From positions 395,594 through 459,593 of the forward strand of contig CBDEUL010000006.1 of assembly GCA_965243265.1 (NCBI GenBank): a stretch of DNA of 64,000 nucleotides, written 5' to 3'. This DNA comes from Flavicella sp965243265 (GTDB lineage: Bacteria > Bacteroidota > Bacteroidia > Flavobacteriales > Flavobacteriaceae). A model generated the notes under the pieces. The model worked only from the letters and a program-made list of their open reading frames with translations, did no database searches and was not told where the DNA came from. Every line of letters starts with the position of its first letter. Position 1 is the first letter of the stretch. This document shows positions 41,850-51,328 of the stretch, in pieces. The translations under genes were made by a program, and so were the position numbers.

Positions 41850-42653
41850 ATGATAACGATAAAAACTTCAGAAGAAATTGAATTAATGCGTGAAAGTGCA
41901 TTGATTGTATCTAAAACATTAGGAATGCTTGCCAAAGAAGTAAAACCTGGCGTAAGTACAATTCATCTAGACACTTTAGCTGAAGAGTTTATCAGAGATC
42001 ATGGAGCTGTTCCTGGGTTTCTAGGACTATATGATTTTCCGAATACTTTATGTATGAGTCCTAATGCTCAAGTAGTACACGGAATCCCTAATAATGATCT
42101 TTTGGTAGAAGGAGATATTATCTCTATTGATTGTGGAGCTTTAAAAAATGGTTTTTATGGAGATCACGCCTATACTTTTGAAGTTGGTGAAGTAGATCCT
42201 GAAACTAAAAAATTATTAGACGTAACCAAACAAAGTTTATACGAAGGAATCAAAGAATTCAAAGTAGGAAATAGAGTTGGAGATGTTGGATATGCTATTC
42301 AAAAATATGCCGAAGACCACGGTTACGGCGTTGTTAGAGAATTGGTTGGTCACGGGCTAGGTAGAGTAATGCACGAAGATCCAGAAATGCCTAACTACGG
42401 AAAAAGAGGAAGAGGTAAAAAATTTGTTGAAGGAATGGTTGTTGCCATTGAGCCAATGATCAATATGGGAACTAAAAGAATCAATCAATTAAGTGATGGT
42501 TGGACCATTTTAACCAAAGATGGAAAACCTTCTGCCCACTTTGAACACGATGTTGCCATTGTAAACGGAAAACCTGAATTACTTTCTACGTTCAAATACG
42601 TTAACGAAGCATTGGGTATTGTTACCTCTGAAGAAGACCCTTTTAGACAATAG
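41850..42653 (+). CDS. map: Methionine aminopeptidase, type I
   Basis: A 267-residue metallopeptidase that removes the N-terminal methionine of nascent proteins. Conserved blocks are IVSKTLGMLAKEVKPGVST, FPNTLCMSPNAQVVHGIPN, the metal-ligand aspartates in IDCGALKNGFYGDHAYTF, the histidine in LVGHGLGRVMHEDP, and the glutamates in AIEPMINMG and SAHFEHDVAIV. The C-terminus carries a short extension. The next gene starts 3 bases after its stop, so the two form an operon. Confidence 0.97.
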   Translation: MITIKTSEEIELMRESALIVSKTLGMLAKEVKPGVSTIHLDTLAEEFIRDHGAVPGFLGLYDFPNTLCMSPNAQVVHGIPNNDLLVEGDIISIDCGALKNGFYGDHAYTFEVGEVDPETKKLLDVTKQSLYEGIKEFKVGNRVGDVGYAIQKYAEDHGYGVVRELVGHGLGRVMHEDPEMPNYGKRGRGKKFVEGMVVAIEPMINMGTKRINQLSDGWTILTKDGKPSAHFEHDVAIVNGKPELLSTFKYVNEALGIVTSEEDPFRQ

Positions 42654-42656
42654 CAC

Positions 42657-43418
42657 ATGCAGCTTTTTAAACTCGTACTAAATACAATTCCCCGACCACT
42701 TCTTATAAAAGCAAGTTACTGGGCAAAACCTGTAATTAGTTGGTATTTAAAAGGAACCACATACACAGATCCTATAGATGGAAAAAGCTTTCGAAAATTT
42801 CTACCTTATGGATATGAAAACCAACGTGAAAATGTATTAGCTCCCGGCACACTTTCATTAGAACGCCACAGACTCCTATGGCTATATCTTAAAAACAATA
42901 CTGATTTTTTTAGCGTTCCTAAAAAAGTATTACATGTAGCCCCTGAGCAATGTTTTTACAAACGTTTTAAAAAACAAAAAAACATAACGTACTTAACTAC
43001 AGATCTTTTTTCACCACTCGCTGATGTAAAAGCAGATTTGTGTGACTTACCTTTTGAAGACAATAGTTATGATGTTATTTTTTGTAATCATGTATTAGAA
43101 CACATAGAAGACGACAAAAAAGCGATGCAAGAACTGTATCGAGTTCTTAAAAAAGGAGGTTTAGGAATTTTTCAAATACCTCAAGATTTAAATAGAAAAA
43201 CCACATACGAAGACAACTCTATACAAAGTCCTGAAGAACGTAAAAAACACTTTGGGCAATACGACCACGTTCGTGTATACGGACAAGATTACTTTAACAA
43301 ATTAAGAAACACAGGCTTTAAAGTATCTGAAGTAAAATGTACAGATATAACTTCTTCAAAAAACATAAACATCTTTAGACTTTCTAAAGAAGAAATACTT
43401 CCTGTTTGTACTAAATAA
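42657..43418 (+). CDS. SAM-dependent class I methyltransferase
   Basis: A 253-residue class I methyltransferase. It has the SAM-binding motif region LHVAPEQCFYKRFKK, then ITYLTTDLFSPLADVKADL and DLPFEDNSYDVIFCNHVLEH, followed by DKKAMQELYRVLKKGGLGIFQ, all typical of the Methyltransf_11 type. The substrate is unknown. It is only 3 bases downstream of map, and the pair is common in flavobacteria. The ATG at 42657 is preferred. Confidence 0.9.
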   Translation: MQLFKLVLNTIPRPLLIKASYWAKPVISWYLKGTTYTDPIDGKSFRKFLPYGYENQRENVLAPGTLSLERHRLLWLYLKNNTDFFSVPKKVLHVAPEQCFYKRFKKQKNITYLTTDLFSPLADVKADLCDLPFEDNSYDVIFCNHVLEHIEDDKKAMQELYRVLKKGGLGIFQIPQDLNRKTTYEDNSIQSPEERKKHFGQYDHVRVYGQDYFNKLRNTGFKVSEVKCTDITSSKNINIFRLSKEEILPVCTK

Positions 43419-43422
43419 AAAA

Positions 43423-44418
43423 CTACAACCCTTCTGAAATAAACTCAGAAACTTCTCCACTTCTATCTACATAAATCAAATAAGCTTTTAACTCAGGATG
43501 TTCTTTTAAAAACTCTTTCGCTTTTTCACTACCCATTGCCATAAGAGCAGTTGCATACCCATCTACATCAGCACAATCTAAAGCTGCAATTACAGAAGCA
43601 CTCAACAAATCTCTCCTTGCAGTGTAACCTGTTTTGGTATCTAACGTATGTACATACTTTTCTCCAGTAATAGAATCTACTTTAAACTTCCTATAATTCC
43701 CTGATGTAGCAATAGATGCATTCCTCAAAACAATTACTTTTTGAATACCTCTTGTTCCGTCAAAATTAGGCTGTTCAATCCCTATTTTCCAAAAATCACC
43801 TTTCAAATTTTTCCCTCTAGCACGAATTTCACCACCAATCTCAATCAGATAATTTTCAATCCCTTTTTCTTCCAAAAACCTACCCACAACATCTACTCCA
43901 AATCCCTTAGCTATTGCGTTAAAATCAAAATATATTTGTGGAAATTTCTTTACAACTCTTCCCTCTCTTAACTTCACTTTATTAAAACCAACATAGCTCA
44001 ACATATTCTTTATCGCTAATGAGTCTGGTGTTTTTACATCTTTTTTTGGGCCAAACCCCCAAGCATTTACCAAAATTCCGATTGTAGGGTCAAAAACACC
44101 TTTTGTTTGTTCGTGAATAACCTTTGATTTAGCAAAAACCTCTTCAAAATAAGCATCTACAAACACCAAAGAATCCCCCTTATTTATTCTTGAAATATCA
44201 GAAGTCGCCATATATGTAGACAAAGATTTATTTACCTTTCTAAACAAACTATCAACTTCTTTCTTAAAGGTTTGTTTCTCTTCTCCCAAGTATATCATAT
44301 GAAAACGAGTTCCAAACACATTCCCTTCCAAACGATTTTGAACTAATCCTTCCCTTTTACAAGAAATAAAAACAATAAATAAGCCTAAAATTAAACGAAT
44401 TGATATTTTAAAGGTCAT
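43423..44418 (-). CDS. apbE: FAD:protein FMN transferase (ApbE)
   Basis: A 331-residue lipoprotein of the ApbE family, which attaches FMN covalently to Thr residues of Rnf/Nqr and related membrane flavoproteins in the periplasm. Lipobox VFISC with Cys20. Family motifs are STYMATSDISRIN, the segment GVFDPTIGILVNAWGFGP, DFNAIAKGFGVDVV, YLIEIGGEIRARG and the late DVDGYATALMAMG metal-site region. It is monocistronic and convergent with the methyltransferase gene. Confidence 0.95.
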   Translation of the reverse strand: MTFKISIRLILGLFIVFISCKREGLVQNRLEGNVFGTRFHMIYLGEEKQTFKKEVDSLFRKVNKSLSTYMATSDISRINKGDSLVFVDAYFEEVFAKSKVIHEQTKGVFDPTIGILVNAWGFGPKKDVKTPDSLAIKNMLSYVGFNKVKLREGRVVKKFPQIYFDFNAIAKGFGVDVVGRFLEEKGIENYLIEIGGEIRARGKNLKGDFWKIGIEQPNFDGTRGIQKVIVLRNASIATSGNYRKFKVDSITGEKYVHTLDTKTGYTARRDLLSASVIAALDCADVDGYATALMAMGSEKAKEFLKEHPELKAYLIYVDRSGEVSEFISEGL

Positions 44419-44495
44419 TTTTTAACGATTTTTTCAAAAGCTTAAAACTATATTAATTTTTAAAACAATAACAAGCTTTACTCTAAGTTTTTTAA

Positions 44496-44503
44496 TAAAT
44501 TTG
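44496..44503 (+). promoter_or_regulatory. TAnnTTTG -7 promoter element for OmpA-family gene
   Basis: TAAATTTG, an exact -7 match, ends 24 bases before the ATG at 44528. It overlaps an upstream in-frame TTG (44501), which is therefore not the start. Confidence 0.55.
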
Positions 44504-44527
44504 CGCAAAAATAATTTATTTATATCC

Positions 44528-45373
44528 ATGAAAAAACTTATTGCATTATTCTCTGCATCAGTACTTTTATTTTCTTCTTGTGTTTCTAAGAAAAAATTTG
44601 ACGAAGTACAAAACGAAAACTCTCAGGCTCAAGTTGAATTAACAGAGGCTGAAACTCAATTGTCTGATAACAAAGTAGCTTTAGACAAACAAGACGCTAA
44701 AATTGCTTCATTAGAGGATAAAATTAATTATCTTTTAAAAGGAAACGAAAGAACTTTAGAATACGTTGATAACTTAACTGTACTTTCTAAATCTGCTTCA
44801 GAAAACATGTCGCAAACATTAAACCAGTTAAAGAGTAAGGATGAATATATCAAGCATATCAGAGAGGTAAACTCTAAAAGAGATTCTATCAACTTAGCTG
44901 TTGCTTTCAACTTAAAGAAAGTATTAAACAATGGTTTAAATGATGAGGACATCCAAATAAACATCGAAAAAACTGTAGTTTACATTTCTATCGCTGATAA
45001 ATTACTTTTCAAAACAGGAAGCTATAGAGTATCTAGTAGCGCTAACTCTATCTTAAAAAAAGTTGCACAAGTAATCAATGCACAACCAGAAATGGATGTT
45101 ATGATTGAAGGGCATACAGACTCTAGAACTATCAAAACAAGTGTATTGGAAGACAACTGGGATTTAAGTGTAAAACGTGCTACTTCAATTGTTAGAACTT
45201 TACAAAACAACTTTGAAGTAGATCCAGCTAGATTAATTGCAGCAGGAAGAAGTAGTTATGTACCTTTAGTTGAAAATGATACTGAAGCTAACAGAGCAAC
45301 TAACAGAAGAACAAAAATTATCATCATGCCTAAATTAGATCAATTCTTTGAATTGATGGATTCTGAAGAATAA
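44528..45373 (+). CDS. OmpA-family peptidoglycan-binding lipoprotein
   Basis: A 281-residue lipoprotein from the ATG at 44528 (MKKLIALFSASVLLFSSC, lipidated Cys). Residues about 25-130 are a coiled-coil/heptad-rich region (EVQNENSQAQVELTEAETQL), and the C-terminal OmpA domain has LLFKTGSYRVSSSANSILK, then MIEGHTDSRTI and ATNRRTKIIIMPK, which bind peptidoglycan. It tethers the outer membrane to the wall. Its promoter overlaps an earlier TTG. A strong terminator follows. Confidence 0.93.
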   Translation: MKKLIALFSASVLLFSSCVSKKKFDEVQNENSQAQVELTEAETQLSDNKVALDKQDAKIASLEDKINYLLKGNERTLEYVDNLTVLSKSASENMSQTLNQLKSKDEYIKHIREVNSKRDSINLAVAFNLKKVLNNGLNDEDIQINIEKTVVYISIADKLLFKTGSYRVSSSANSILKKVAQVINAQPEMDVMIEGHTDSRTIKTSVLEDNWDLSVKRATSIVRTLQNNFEVDPARLIAAGRSSYVPLVENDTEANRATNRRTKIIIMPKLDQFFELMDSEE

Positions 45374-45399
45374 GAGATAATTTAAGTCTATAAATTAAG

Positions 45400-45430
45400 A
45401 AGCCCGTACAGTTGTACGGGCTTTTCTTTT
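45400..45430 (+). terminator. Intrinsic terminator after OmpA-family gene
   Basis: AAGCCCGTAC, AGTT loop, GTACGGGCTT form a 10-base GC-containing stem followed by a T-rich run, 27 bases after the stop. Confidence 0.9.
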
Positions 45431-45489
45431 TTTGTAAAACAATCTGATGATTAGTTCTCAATCTACTAATTTTCGTCTCAATTAATTTG

Positions 45490-45497
45490 TATTTTTG
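45490..45497 (+). promoter_or_regulatory. TAnnTTTG -7 promoter element for wbpE-like gene
   Basis: TATTTTTG, an exact -7 match, ends 24 bases before the ATG at 45522. Confidence 0.5.
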
Positions 45498-45521
45498 CCT
45501 ACCTAAGCAAATAAAGACACC

Positions 45522-46649
45522 ATGAAAAAACTTCAAATGGTTGACCTAAAAGGTCAATATGAAAAAATACAAGATAAAGTTAACGACGCTGTTATTAATG
45601 TAATTCAATCTACTGCATTTGTAAACGGACCTGAAGTTAATGGATTTCAAAAAGATTTAGAAGAATACCTTGATGTTAAACATGTTATTCCTTGTGCTAA
45701 CGGAACAGATGCTTTACAAATAGCAATGATGGGATTGGGATTAGAACAAGGTGATGAAGTTATTACTGTTGACTTTACTTTTGCTGCTACAGTAGAAGTA
45801 ATTGCCCTATTAAAACTAACACCTGTTTTAGTAGATGTTGATACAGATACTTTTAATATGGACATTCAAGCTTTAAAAGAAGCTATTACTCCAAAAACAA
45901 AAGCAATTGTTCCCGTTCATTTATTTGGACAATGTGCTAATATGGATGCTATTTTAGAAATTGCTAAAGAGCATAATTTATTTGTTATAGAAGATACCGC
46001 GCAAGCTATTGGAGCTGATTATACCTTTAAAGACGGAACTAAGAAAAAAGCAGGAACAATAGGAAATATAGGAACAACTTCATTTTTCCCTTCTAAAAAC
46101 CTAGGATGTTATGGTGATGGTGGTGCTATTTTCACAAATGATGATGACCTTGCCCATACTATTAGAGGAATTGTAAACCACGGAATGTATAAAAGATATT
46201 ACCATGATGTTGTTGGTGTAAATTCAAGACTAGACAGCATGCAAGCTGCTATACTAAGAATTAAACTACCACTTTTAGACTCTTATTGTGATGCACGTAG
46301 AAAAGCCGCTGATTACTACACTGCTGGTTTCTCTGTATCTGATAAGATTATTACACCTGCTATTGCAACCAATTCTACGCATGTATTTCACCAATACACC
46401 TTACAAATTATCAATGCAGATAGAGATGCTTTACATCAATATCTAAATGAGAACAACATTCCAAATGCTATTTACTATCCTGTACCACTTCACAGTCAAA
46501 AAGCATACACAGATACTCGTTATAAAGAAGAAGATTTTACTGTAACAAATACACTTATCAAAACAGTAATTTCATTACCTATGCACACTGAATTAGATAC
46601 AGAACAACAAGATTTTATTATAAACACAATACTTAACTTTTTAAAATAA
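45522..46649 (+). CDS. wbpE: WbpE/WlbC-type UDP-sugar 3-aminotransferase
   Basis: A 375-residue PLP-dependent DegT/DnrJ aminotransferase. It resembles WbpE, which aminates the 3-keto sugar made by WbpB: CANGTDALQIAMMGLGL, TVDFTFAATVEV, PVHLFGQCANMDAIL, the PLP-lysine region TTSFFPSKNLGCYGDGGAIF and VNSRLDSMQAAIL. A WbpB homologue is at 12726-13706, 32 kb away. Its last base overlaps the galE ATG, so the two are coexpressed. A related class makes other amino sugars, so the substrate is inferred. Confidence 0.85.
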   Translation: MKKLQMVDLKGQYEKIQDKVNDAVINVIQSTAFVNGPEVNGFQKDLEEYLDVKHVIPCANGTDALQIAMMGLGLEQGDEVITVDFTFAATVEVIALLKLTPVLVDVDTDTFNMDIQALKEAITPKTKAIVPVHLFGQCANMDAILEIAKEHNLFVIEDTAQAIGADYTFKDGTKKKAGTIGNIGTTSFFPSKNLGCYGDGGAIFTNDDDLAHTIRGIVNHGMYKRYYHDVVGVNSRLDSMQAAILRIKLPLLDSYCDARRKAADYYTAGFSVSDKIITPAIATNSTHVFHQYTLQIINADRDALHQYLNENNIPNAIYYPVPLHSQKAYTDTRYKEEDFTVTNTLIKTVISLPMHTELDTEQQDFIINTILNFLK

Positions 46650-47659
46650 TGGCTAAAATACTTGTCACTGGAGGCCTTGGATTTATTGGCTCACATACGG
46701 TTGTTGAATTACAGAACAAAGGTTTTGATGTTGTTATTATTGACGACTTATCAAACACAACTTTAGATGTACTGGACAATATAACTGCTATCACAGGTAT
46801 TAAACCTGAATTTACACAACTTGACCTAAGAGTTAAGAATGATGTGAAAACTTTTTTTGACAATCATACAATTGATGGTATTATTCATTTTGCTGCCTTT
46901 AAAGCTGTGGGAGAAAGTATGGACAAACCTCTAGATTATTACGAAAACAATCTAGGTACGCTTGTTTATTTGTTACAAGAAATGAGAGATAGAAAATTAG
47001 ACAACTTTATTTTCTCTTCTTCATGTACTGTTTACGGACAAGCAGATGAACTTCCTATCACAGAAAAAGCTCCTGTAAAAGAAGCTGAATCTGTATACGG
47101 AAACACCAAACAAATAGGAGAAGAAATTATTAGAGATGCCAGTACAGCACATGGTATCAATTCTATAGCTTTAAGATACTTTAACCCTATAGGAGCACAC
47201 CCTTCTATAAAAATAGGAGAATTACCATTAGGGGTACCGCAAAACTTAATTCCGTTTATTACACAAACAGCTGCTGGAATTAGAGAAGAATTGTCTGTTT
47301 TTGGAAATGATTATCCAACCAATGACGGTACCGCAATCAGAGACTATATACATGTTGTAGACTTAGCCAAAGCTCATATTGCAGCCTTAGAAAGATTACT
47401 AAACAAGAACAATAAAAAAGCTTTTGAATACTTTAATGTAGGAACAGGTACAGGAAGCTCTGTTTTAGAGGTTATCAATGCTTTTGAAAAAGTAAACAAC
47501 TTAAAATTAAATTATAAAATTGTTGACAGAAGGGCTGGAGACATTACAGCTGCTTTTGCAGATACCACCATTGCCAACAAAGAACTCAACTGGAAAGCAG
47601 AATCATCACTAGAAAAGTCGCTTCGTTCTGCATGGGAATGGCAACAAAAACAAGCCTAG
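46649..47659 (+). CDS. galE: UDP-glucose 4-epimerase
   Basis: A 336-residue SDR epimerase for UDP-Glc/UDP-Gal interconversion. It has GGLGFIGSHTVVELQ, IIDDLSNTTLDVLD, HFAAFKAVGESMDKPLDYYENNL, the catalytic YGNTKQIGEEI and LRYFNPIGAHPSIKIGE, with DGTAIRDYIHVVDLAKAH typical of GalE. Overlaps the wbpE-like gene by one base. It is followed by a long perfect hairpin shared with the convergent fabD. Confidence 0.96.
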   Translation: MAKILVTGGLGFIGSHTVVELQNKGFDVVIIDDLSNTTLDVLDNITAITGIKPEFTQLDLRVKNDVKTFFDNHTIDGIIHFAAFKAVGESMDKPLDYYENNLGTLVYLLQEMRDRKLDNFIFSSSCTVYGQADELPITEKAPVKEAESVYGNTKQIGEEIIRDASTAHGINSIALRYFNPIGAHPSIKIGELPLGVPQNLIPFITQTAAGIREELSVFGNDYPTNDGTAIRDYIHVVDLAKAHIAALERLLNKNNKKAFEYFNVGTGTGSSVLEVINAFEKVNNLKLNYKIVDRRAGDITAAFADTTIANKELNWKAESSLEKSLRSAWEWQQKQA

Positions 47660-47669
47660 ACTTTAGAAT

Positions 47670-47715
47670 AAAAAATAAAGCCTTTTAAGAATTTTCTTAA
47701 AAGGCTTTATTTTTT
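47670..47715. terminator. 22-base-stem bidirectional terminator
   Basis: AAAAAATAAAGCCTTTTAAG(AA), a TT loop and its exact complement make a perfect 22-base stem with A and T tracts at the ends, between convergent galE and fabD. Confidence 0.9.
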
Positions 47716-47729
47716 ATTTAAACAGAGTA

Positions 47730-48611
47730 CTAGATTGCAGCTCCACTTCTTGCTACAGAACGGTCAATTTTAGCAACCAATCCTTGCAATACCTTCCCTG
47801 GTCCTACTTCAATAAATTCAGTAGCTCCATCGGCTATCATTGCTTGTGCACATTGTGTCCACTTTACAGCTCCTGTTAACTGAGCTATTAAATTATTTTT
47901 AATTTCTGCTGCGTCTGTAACTGCTTTTGCTGCTACATTTTGATAAACAGGACATGATGGTTCGTTAAATTGAGTAGCCTCAATTGCTGCTGCCAATTCT
48001 TCCCTTGCAGGAGCCATTAATGGAGAATGAAATGCTCCTCCTACAGGTAATAACAATGCTCTTCTTGCTCCTTTTTCAGTAGCCAATTCACAAGCTGCTT
48101 TTACAGCCTCTAATTCTCCTGAAATCACCAATTGACCTGGACAGTTAAAATTTGCCGCTACAACATCTCCTTCAATAGCCTCACATAACTCTACAACAAC
48201 CTCATCTTCCAAACCTAAAATTGCAGCCATAGTACCTGCCTGTAGCTCACATGCTTTTTGCATTGCATCTGCACGCTTTGCAACCAATTTCAAACCGTCT
48301 TCAAAAGACAATGTTCCATTTGCTACCAAAGCAGATAATTCACCTAAAGAATGCCCCGCAACCATAGCTGGTTTAAAAGCATCTCCCAATACTTTTGCTA
48401 AAATTACCGAATGTAAAAATACAGCTGGTTGTGTTACATTCGTTTGCTTTAAATCTTCAGCAGTTCCTTCAAACATAATTTTAGTAATCTCAAACCCTAA
48501 AATTTCATTTGCTTGATGAAACAATTCTTTTGCTAAATCAGAATTTTCATACAAATCAAGTCCCATTCCTGAGAACTGAGCTCCTTGACCTGGAAATACA
48601 TATGCTTTCAT
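47730..48611 (-). CDS. fabD: Malonyl-CoA:ACP transacylase
   Basis: A 293-residue enzyme from the ATG at 48611 (MKAYVFPGQGAQFSGMG). It loads malonyl groups onto acyl carrier protein for fatty acid synthesis. The nucleophile is Ser88 in GHSLGELSALVA, with the partner histidine in GGAFHSPLMAPARE and QPAVFLHSV. A longer frame would need a TTG start that overlaps a -7 element (48636-48643), so the ATG is used. Length is normal. Confidence 0.97.
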   Translation of the reverse strand: MKAYVFPGQGAQFSGMGLDLYENSDLAKELFHQANEILGFEITKIMFEGTAEDLKQTNVTQPAVFLHSVILAKVLGDAFKPAMVAGHSLGELSALVANGTLSFEDGLKLVAKRADAMQKACELQAGTMAAILGLEDEVVVELCEAIEGDVVAANFNCPGQLVISGELEAVKAACELATEKGARRALLLPVGGAFHSPLMAPAREELAAAIEATQFNEPSCPVYQNVAAKAVTDAAEIKNNLIAQLTGAVKWTQCAQAMIADGATEFIEVGPGKVLQGLVAKIDRSVARSGAAI

Positions 48612-48635
48612 ATTTATTATTTTCAATTTCAAATG

Positions 48636-48643
48636 CAAAAATA
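48636..48643 (-). promoter_or_regulatory. TAnnTTTG -7 promoter element for fabD
   Basis: On the minus strand TATTTTTG, an exact -7 match, 24 bases upstream of the fabD ATG. It overlaps an alternative TTG start and so rules it out. Confidence 0.55.
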
Positions 48644-48733
48644 AGCATTGTTTTCCGATTAAAAAGAATTCCTATTCATTAACAAAATCAAATACTTCAA
48701 TTTTTAAGTATATTCGTTTTTCAATTAAAATCT

Positions 48734-49423
48734 ATGAGGCTAAAAGATCGCATTTTTGCACAAAAAATATACTTGATACTCACCACTATTTTTATTACTT
48801 CATTAGTGGTTTCAAACCTTATCTTTCAAAAATTCTTTTACTGGAATCCTTTCGGTTTTTTCCGATTTGAAGTTTCTGTAGGTATACTTCCCTATCCTAT
48901 AACTTTTTTAATTACAGATATTATCTCTGAAATTTACGGAAAGAAAAAAGCCAATCAAGTTGTTATTACGGGTATTTTTGCTTCTTTCTTTTCTATTCTA
49001 ATTATTTACATAGCAAACCATGTTCCTGCGATACCAAATTCTCCTGTAACAGATGAAACATTTACACACGTATTTGGGTTGTCTCTCTTAGCTGTTCTAG
49101 CATCCATGCTAGCCTATCTTTTTGCTCAATTTATAGACATAAAGATCTTCCATTTTTGGAAAAAGAAAACAAAAGGAAAACACTTATGGTTACGCAATAA
49201 TTTTTCAACTTTTTCTTCCCAATTTATAGATACGTTTACCGTTGTTGCATTGCTGTCATTATTTGAGGTATTGCCATGGGAAATGTTTCCTAAACTACTT
49301 TTAAGCGGCTTCTTATTCAAAATAATCATAGCGGCTCTTGACACTCCTATACTCTACCTATTGGTATATCTATTTAAAAAACGCTTTCAATTAAAAACTG
49401 GAGAAGAATTGGAACTTTTATAA
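48734..49423 (+). CDS. yhhQ: Queuosine precursor transporter (YhhQ/VUT family)
   Basis: A 229-residue inner-membrane protein with six hydrophobic segments, matching the YhhQ/VUT family that takes up queuosine precursors such as preQ0. Family phrases are LILTTIFITSLVVSNLIFQK, SVGILPYPITFLITDIISEIYG and the later FSSQFIDTFTVVALLSLFEVLPW. Start ATG at 48734. It is divergent from fabD and precedes the arsenosugar operon by 63 bases; a functional link is not suggested. Confidence 0.93.
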   Translation: MRLKDRIFAQKIYLILTTIFITSLVVSNLIFQKFFYWNPFGFFRFEVSVGILPYPITFLITDIISEIYGKKKANQVVITGIFASFFSILIIYIANHVPAIPNSPVTDETFTHVFGLSLLAVLASMLAYLFAQFIDIKIFHFWKKKTKGKHLWLRNNFSTFSSQFIDTFTVVALLSLFEVLPWEMFPKLLLSGFLFKIIIAALDTPILYLLVYLFKKRFQLKTGEELELL

Positions 49424-49486
49424 AAACAAAAACCTAACTGTAATCTATTAAAGTTATCTACGTCCAATTGTTTACAAAAAACAAAA

Positions 49487-50197
49487 ATGATGAAACTAAA
49501 ATTAATTGCCTTTTTATTAATTGGTTTAGTTACCAAGATAAACGCACAAGAAAGTATTTGGAATTCTTTATTAGAAACTCATGTTTCTGAAAAAGGAATT
49601 GTTGATTATAAAGGATTTCAAGCTGAACAAACAAAATTAAACAGTTACTTAGAATATTTACAAACCACAACACCCAACAGCACATGGTCTGCAAATAAAA
49701 AGAAAGCTTTTTGGATGAATGCGTACAATGCCTATACTGTAAAGTTAATTTTAGACAATTACCCTTTAAAGAGTATTACTAAAATACGTATTAAAGGAAA
49801 AGATGCTTGGAACACTCCTTTTGCCAATGTTGGAGGAAAAATATATACTTTAAATGCTATTGAGCATGAAATATTAAGAAAAATTTACAAAGACCCACGT
49901 ATACATGTAGGTGTTAATTGTGCCTCTTTTTCATGCCCTCCATTAGCTAATTTTGCTTTCACAGAACAAAATGTAGAAGCTTCTTTAGAAAAACTAATGA
50001 AACAATTTATCAACGACTCTAATAGAAATACGTTGACTTCTGAAAAAATTTATTTATCTAAAATATTTGATTGGTACAAAGGAGATTTCACCCAAAATCA
50101 AAAATTAGTAGAATATATAAACAACTATACAGATATAGAACTGACTAAAAAAACAAAAGTTAGATATTTAGAATACAACTGGAGTTTAAACGAATAA
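49487..50197 (+). CDS. DUF547-domain secreted protein
   Basis: A 236-residue protein with a signal peptide (KLIAFLLIGLVTKINAQ). The DUF547 domain is seen from KKAFWMNAYNAYTVKLILDN through RIHVGVNCASFSCPPLANFAF to the C-terminus. This family has a transglutaminase/papain-like catalytic architecture, with the cysteine in the CASFSCPP motif, but function is not established. A DUF547 gene is often found next to arsS in bacteria with arsenosugar clusters. Two consecutive Met codons (49487 and 49490) could start. Confidence 0.88.
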   Translation: MMKLKLIAFLLIGLVTKINAQESIWNSLLETHVSEKGIVDYKGFQAEQTKLNSYLEYLQTTTPNSTWSANKKKAFWMNAYNAYTVKLILDNYPLKSITKIRIKGKDAWNTPFANVGGKIYTLNAIEHEILRKIYKDPRIHVGVNCASFSCPPLANFAFTEQNVEASLEKLMKQFINDSNRNTLTSEKIYLSKIFDWYKGDFTQNQKLVEYINNYTDIELTKKTKVRYLEYNWSLNE

Positions 50198-50220
50198 GGC
50201 TTTTTAAAATTTAAATTATT

Positions 50221-51318
50221 ATGGAATCGTATACTGCAAAAGACCGAGATGTTCTTTATAAAAAAATAACAGAAACACTACACAAATCAAAAACAGATTC
50301 AATTACACAAATCAAAGAGAAAAAGGCTTTACAGGAAATTGAATTTTTAGAAAACATTGCGGTACCCTCTTTTACCGAACAACTTAAAAAATACAAATAC
50401 ACTCCTCTTAAACCTAGCAACCTAGATATCTTACAAATAAACCTTGGTTATTTATGCAATCAGGTTTGCAATCATTGTCATGTAAATGCAGGACCTTCTC
50501 GTAAAGAGCTTATGTCTAGAGAAACAATGAACGATTGTTTAAAAGCCTTAGATTCTGGTAGTTTTAACACTGTAGATTTAACGGGAGGAGCTCCTGAAAT
50601 TCACCCAGATTTTAAATGGTTTGTAGAAGAAACATCAAAAAGGAACATTAAAATTATTGTTCGTAGTAATTTAACCATCTTAACCTTTCATGAAGATTAT
50701 AACTACCTACCTGAATTTTTCAAAAAACACAAAGTAGAAGTTATTGCTTCTATGCCTTGTTATACATTAGAAAATGTAGACAAACAACGTGGCGAAGGAG
50801 TTTTTGAAGCCTCTATAAAAGGATTGCAGATTTTAAATACATTAGGCTACGGAAACAGTTCTGATTTAAATTTACATTTGGTTTACAATCCTGGTGGACC
50901 TTCCTTACCTGGCTCTCAGAAAGGATTAGAAAAAGACTACAAACGTATGCTAAAAGATAATTTCAATATAACCTTTAATAGCTTGTACACCATTACCAAC
51001 ATGCCTATTAGTAGATTTTTAAACGATTTAAAAAAGCAAGAAAAAGTAGCACATTATATGCATTTATTAGCTGATAATTTTAACCTAGCAGCCGTTGAAA
51101 ACCTTATGTGTAGAAATACAATTTCCGTACGCTGGGACGGAACCATGTTTGACTGTGATTTTAACCAAATGCTAAACCTACCAATAGCAGATAAAAACAC
51201 TAGAAACATTAAAAATTTTGATCTAAAAAAACTTGCAAACAGAAATATCGTTTTAAAAAACCATTGCTACGGTTGTACAGCAGGTGCTGGATCTAGTTGT
51301 CAAGGAGCAATTTCTTAA
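50221..51318 (+). CDS. arsS: Arsenosugar biosynthesis radical SAM enzyme ArsS
   Basis: A 365-residue radical SAM protein. The 4Fe-4S ligands are Cys79, Cys83 and Cys86 in LCNQVCNHCHVNAGPSRKEL; the GGAPEIHPDF segment follows. The C-terminus has a Cys-rich region, LMCRNTISVRWDG, FDCDFNQMLNLP and CYGCTAGAGSSCQGA, typical of the ArsS/DUF3641 form. Family knowledge: ArsS transfers the 5'-deoxyadenosyl group of SAM to dimethylarsenite, giving 5'-deoxy-5'-dimethylarsinoyl-adenosine, the precursor of oxo-arsenosugars. It lies 23 bases after the DUF547 gene. Confidence 0.95.
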   Translation: MESYTAKDRDVLYKKITETLHKSKTDSITQIKEKKALQEIEFLENIAVPSFTEQLKKYKYTPLKPSNLDILQINLGYLCNQVCNHCHVNAGPSRKELMSRETMNDCLKALDSGSFNTVDLTGGAPEIHPDFKWFVEETSKRNIKIIVRSNLTILTFHEDYNYLPEFFKKHKVEVIASMPCYTLENVDKQRGEGVFEASIKGLQILNTLGYGNSSDLNLHLVYNPGGPSLPGSQKGLEKDYKRMLKDNFNITFNSLYTITNMPISRFLNDLKKQEKVAHYMHLLADNFNLAAVENLMCRNTISVRWDGTMFDCDFNQMLNLPIADKNTRNIKNFDLKKLANRNIVLKNHCYGCTAGAGSSCQGAIS

Positions 51319-51328
51319 ACCTCAAGCA

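Noticed and set aside
44501..44527. TTG start for the OmpA-family lipoprotein
   Set aside because: It overlaps the -7 element and would precede the signal peptide. The ATG at 44528 gives a proper lipoprotein signal.
48612..48638. TTG start for fabD
   Set aside because: It overlaps the -7 element; the ATG at 48611 starts the conserved KAYVFPGQGAQ sequence.
51284..51328. Upstream in-frame ATG of the secreted rhodanese
   Set aside because: It lies within arsS and would put 15 residues before the signal peptide.
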